From: JAAYFT01 sp041655755
GTDB lineage: Bacteria; Bacillota; Clostridia; Tissierellales; Tissierellaceae
Assembly: GCA_041655755.1 (NCBI GenBank)
Contig: JBBAEY010000055.1
Coordinates: forward strand, 1 to 15,148
DNA: 15,148 nucleotides
Direction: 5' to 3'
Shown: piece by piece, positions 12,436-15,148 of the stretch
Numbering within the stretch: the stretch's first letter is position 1
Layout of the letters: the number at the start of each line of letters is the position of its first letter
Position numbers and translations under genes: made by a program
The notes under the pieces: generated by a model
What the model was told of the DNA's origin: nothing
The model's input: only the letters and a program-made list of their open reading frames with translations
Databases searched by the model: none

Positions 12436-14588
12436 ATGGCTAATTCCTCCTCTGACAATTGAGATAGGGCTATTTGTCTGTATACCTGGCAGTTCCTCAG
12501 AAGGTCCCTGTGTTTGCCCATACCTACAATTTTTCCTTCATCTAGGACTATGATATTTTCAGCATTTGCTATGGTATTGATCCTCTGAGCCACTATTATT
12601 ACTGTACTGTTTTCTATATCCTTTTCCATTGCCTTCCTTAAATTTGCATCTGTCTTGAAATCAAGGGCTGAGAAACTGTCGTCAAATATAAATATATCTG
12701 GTCTCTTTACCAGTGCCCTTGCAATGGATAGTCTTTGTTTTTGTCCGCCAGATACATTGCTACCCCCTTGGGATATTTCGGACTGGATTCCCCCTTCTTT
12801 CCCCTCTATAAATTCACTGGCCTGGGATATCTGGATGGCCTTTAATATATCTTCTTCTCTTGCATCTACATTTTTTCCATACCTTAGGTTGCTATCTATG
12901 GTGCCGGAGAATAATATGCCCTTTTGCGGTACATATCCTATCCTTTCCCTTAAATCATGTAATCTAAAGTCCTTTATATTCACCCCGTCCACTAGTATTT
13001 CACCCTCTGTAAGGTCATAGAATCTAGGTATCAAATTTACAATGGTGGACTTTCCACTTCCTGTACTTCCTATGAAGGCCGTAGTCTCTCCCGGTTTAGC
13101 TACAAATGATATGTCCTCTAGGACGTACTTTTCTGCCCCCGGATATTTAAAGTATACATTCTTGAACTCTATCCTGCCTGCTCCCTTTTCTAGGAGGGTC
13201 TTTGGCTCTATAGGATCTTCAATGGACAATTCCTTATCTAGGACCTCTGAAATTCTGCTGGCAGATACAGAAGCCCTTGGCAGCATTATGGAAACCATTG
13301 ATATCATAAGAAACGACATGATGATTTGCATGGTATACTGCATAAATGCCATCATATCTCCAACCTGAATTGAACCCTTGTCAATTTCCTTGGCACCTAC
13401 CCATATTATCAATAGCATAATGCCATTCATGATTAGCATCATAGTCGGCATCATCATGACCATCATTCTAGAAACAAATAGATTCGTCTTAGTCAAGTCC
13501 TGATTTGCCCTGTCAAATTTTCCTTCTTCGTATTCCTGTGTGTTAAAGGCACGAATAACCATGAGGCCGTTTAGGGACTCCCTCATTACTAAGTTTACCT
13601 TGTCGACTAGCTTTTGCATCTTCTTAAACCTAGGCATGGCTATGGAAAAAAGCAGGAGGACCAGGGTGAGTATTGCCATGACACCTACTCCTATGGTCCA
13701 GGCCATGGAGGTATTTGTCCTCAGGGCCCTGATTATTCCACCCACTCCTAGAATCGGTGCATAGAATACCATTCTCAGCATCAGCATGGTAAAGGTCTGG
13801 ACCTGCTGTATGTCATTGGTACTCCTTGTTATGAGGGATGCAGTGGAAAAGTCGTCAAACTCGCTGTTGGAAAAGGAAGTTACCTTCCTAAAGACCTTAT
13901 CCCTCAAGTTCCTTCCCAGTCTAGCAGATACCCTAGAGGATAAAAACCCAACCGATATGGAGGCTACTGCACTTAAAATTGATATTAGAAGCATAATAGC
14001 CCCGATATAGAGGATATAGTTAGATTGTATTTTAGAGCTATTCATTCCAATGGACTCGTATTCGGCCCTCACAAAGTTAATTGCCCCTTGGTTTATCATC
14101 TGCTCAGGCAGGTTTGTAAATCCTTCACCTAATTGAGATTGCATTGACTCTCTTTGCTCCATGGGTAGGATTTCCTCGTTTTCCATTCCCCATATAATTA
14201 CCATGGGTTTGGCTAATACTTCCCCTAATTCTTTCATGCTGTCTTTGGTGTCTAATATAAATAGGCTTTCATTTTCTAAGGCGGGATACTTTTTTACCAG
14301 TCTTTCGTATTCCTTTGTATCCAGCCCGTCTTTTTCCACAAGGCGGTAGTTATGGTCTAAGAAGACTCTTTCATTGTTGGTCAACAATGACCCTATCTTT
14401 TCCATTTGCGACTGCCTGATTGCTTCTGGTACTGGATTTTCTATTCCATTTTGCTGTATTCCTATATTTACTATCTTTGACATGTAGTCGGGCAGGGCAA
14501 GTTCTGTGCTTGCCTGCAGCAAGAGCAGCCCCACTATGAGAAATATTAAGATAGTAAAGGGTTTAAATTCTTTAAATAATTTTAGCAT
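12432..14588 (-). CDS. Heterodimeric ABC exporter subunit with degenerate site (BmrC-like) and large external insert
   Basis: This is a 718-aa half-transporter. Transmembrane helix 1 is at about 11-32. It is followed by an unusually long hydrophilic stretch (about 45-188) before helix 2 (about 190-215), which should lie outside the membrane. Helices 3-6 follow to about 440. The nucleotide-binding domain has intact Walker A GSTGSGKS (507-514) and signature VSGGQ (612-616). The Walker B catalytic glutamate is replaced by aspartate (D636-D637 in FIFDDS) and the switch histidine by glutamine (Q668 in IVAQRI). These substitutions mark the degenerate site of asymmetric exporters. The partner with the functional glutamate is encoded immediately downstream, overlapping by 4 bases. 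AGGAGG lies 6 bases before the ATG. A MarR regulator gene is 19 bases upstream, suggesting induction by a compound that is exported. Confidence 0.94.
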   Translation of the reverse strand: MLKLFKEFKPFTILIFLIVGLLLLQASTELALPDYMSKIVNIGIQQNGIENPVPEAIRQSQMEKIGSLLTNNERVFLDHNYRLVEKDGLDTKEYERLVKKYPALENESLFILDTKDSMKELGEVLAKPMVIIWGMENEEILPMEQRESMQSQLGEGFTNLPEQMINQGAINFVRAEYESIGMNSSKIQSNYILYIGAIMLLISILSAVASISVGFLSSRVSARLGRNLRDKVFRKVTSFSNSEFDDFSTASLITRSTNDIQQVQTFTMLMLRMVFYAPILGVGGIIRALRTNTSMAWTIGVGVMAILTLVLLLFSIAMPRFKKMQKLVDKVNLVMRESLNGLMVIRAFNTQEYEEGKFDRANQDLTKTNLFVSRMMVMMMPTMMLIMNGIMLLIIWVGAKEIDKGSIQVGDMMAFMQYTMQIIMSFLMISMVSIMLPRASVSASRISEVLDKELSIEDPIEPKTLLEKGAGRIEFKNVYFKYPGAEKYVLEDISFVAKPGETTAFIGSTGSGKSTIVNLIPRFYDLTEGEILVDGVNIKDFRLHDLRERIGYVPQKGILFSGTIDSNLRYGKNVDAREEDILKAIQISQASEFIEGKEGGIQSEISQGGSNVSGGQKQRLSIARALVKRPDIFIFDDSFSALDFKTDANLRKAMEKDIENSTVIIVAQRINTIANAENIIVLDEGKIVGMGKHRDLLRNCQVYRQIALSQLSEEELAI

Positions 14589-14607
14589 ATATTCCTCCTA
14601 ATTATTC

Positions 14608-15048
14608 TCAATCTTCTATGACCTTTTTTAGATTATCACGCATTTTAAGCATCAACTTTTTCAGTACTGCCTTTTCTTCCATGGTAAAATTCCCAAAACA
14701 TTCTTCATCTATGACCTTTGTCGCTTCTCTTGCCTTATAATACATTTTTTCTCCTTTTTCTGTTAGATATACCCTCCATATTCTTTGATCATCCCTATCT
14801 TGCCTTCGCTCTACTATATTTGCCTTCTCCATTCTTTTCAGCATTACAGTTATAGTAGCCGGAGTTAATTTTAGTTTTTCCCCTAATTCCCTTTGACTTA
14901 GTCCCTCCCCTTTAAACAATATAAACAACATAGGGGGTTGACCTGGATATATACCTATTTCATTTAGCAAGCCGTGGGTACGCATGTGATGAAAACGCAA
15001 TATTTCCAAGAAAATATAATATAGGGAATCCTTGTCAATAAATTCCAT
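14608..15048 (-). CDS. MarR-family transcriptional regulator of the exporter operon
   Basis: This 146-aa winged-helix repressor has helical dimerisation ends (1-35 and about 112-146). The DNA-binding core spans about 40-105: a recognition helix around LSQRELGEKLKLTPATITVML, and the wing marked by RRQDRDDQRIWRVYLTEKG. ATG 15048 is chosen because GAGGGGT lies 7 bases before it; the longer reading frame back to 15120 would begin inside the -35 box. It is first in an operon with the two exporter genes, with a strong promoter and a possible operator in its leader, so it probably represses itself and the exporter until it binds an inducer. I see no cysteine cluster that would point to redox sensing. 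Confidence 0.93.
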   Translation of the reverse strand: MEFIDKDSLYYIFLEILRFHHMRTHGLLNEIGIYPGQPPMLFILFKGEGLSQRELGEKLKLTPATITVMLKRMEKANIVERRQDRDDQRIWRVYLTEKGEKMYYKAREATKVIDEECFGNFTMEEKAVLKKLMLKMRDNLKKVIED

Positions 15049-15068
15049 TCTATTACCCCTCACATTAG

Positions 15069-15080
15069 TTAGTCGTCTAA
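15069..15080. promoter_or_regulatory. Candidate MarR operator in the leader
   Basis: TTAG-TCGT-CTAA is a short inverted repeat located at about +6 to +17 of the MarR operon transcript, with a further TTAG at 15065-15068. Binding here would block the promoter. The arms are only 4 bases, so chance is a fair alternative. Confidence 0.28.
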
Positions 15081-15091
15081 GTATATTATCC

Positions 15092-15120
15092 ATAATACTA
15101 CTCAATTTCTTACATGTCAA
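15092..15120 (-). promoter_or_regulatory. Strong sigma-A promoter of the MarR-ABC exporter operon
   Basis: On the minus strand a perfect TTGACA (15120-15115) is followed after 17 bases by TATTAT (15097-15092, 5 of 6). The predicted start is near 15085, giving a 37-base leader before the ATG at 15048. Such a strong core promoter fits an operon held down by a repressor. Confidence 0.78.
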
Positions 15121-15148
15121 TATATTTTTAGATGTATATATAAAAATA

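Noticed and set aside
15049..15120. Longer start for the MarR regulator.
   Set aside because: The upstream start falls in the TTGACA -35 box; ATG 15048 has a good GAGGGG site.

Overview
The window looks like a chromosomal stretch of a low-GC, strictly anaerobic Firmicute. Tissierellia or a related Clostridia lineage is my best guess, based on protein style, AGGAGG ribosome sites, heavy AGG/ATA codon use and a class I hybrid cluster protein. I see no insertion sequence, integrase, CRISPR array, rRNA or tRNA. Most genes lie on the minus strand in short, tightly packed operons.

Layout. (1) 1-298 (-): 5' end of hcp (hybrid cluster protein), cut by the window edge. (2) 516-1820 (+): a membrane-anchored M23 peptidase and a bactofilin, closed by a strong terminator. 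(3) 5060-1860 (-): a four-gene operon encoding a periplasmic-binding-like protein with no signal peptide, a HypB/CobW-type GTPase, a soluble ABC ATPase and a small Cys-rich zinc-ribbon-like protein. No membrane permease is encoded. (4) 5694-5146 (-): a DJ-1/PfpI family protein. (5) 9289-5780 (-): a probable nucleotide-signalling conflict operon of an HD-RyR protein, a 35-aa remnant resembling the start of DUF4062, and a SLOG protein with four membrane helices (SLATT-like). (6) 9606-10522 (+): a YciI-like protein and a TraX-family membrane protein. (7) 15048-10603 (-): a MarR regulator and a heterodimeric ABC multidrug-type exporter.

Two observations stand out. First, the same palindrome, GTAAC-N4-GTTAC, lies upstream of hcp and upstream of the four-gene soluble ABC/GTPase operon. 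In both cases its centre is 34.5 bases upstream of the last T of a TATAAT box, which puts it at about -41.5. That is the class II position of a CRP/FNR-family activator, and neither promoter has a good -35. This ties the permease-less ABC/GTPase operon to the hybrid cluster protein and so to nitrosative stress or metal-cluster biology. At the second promoter the palindrome is also the stem of the upstream gene's terminator. Second, the HD-RyR / DUF4062-fragment / SLOG-4TM operon has the domain logic of nucleotide-centred immunity systems, with a possible membrane effector. I do not recall a named system with this exact composition.

In the exporter operon, the Walker B/H-loop substitutions in one subunit and the altered signature motif in the other together predict one degenerate and one active ATP site.
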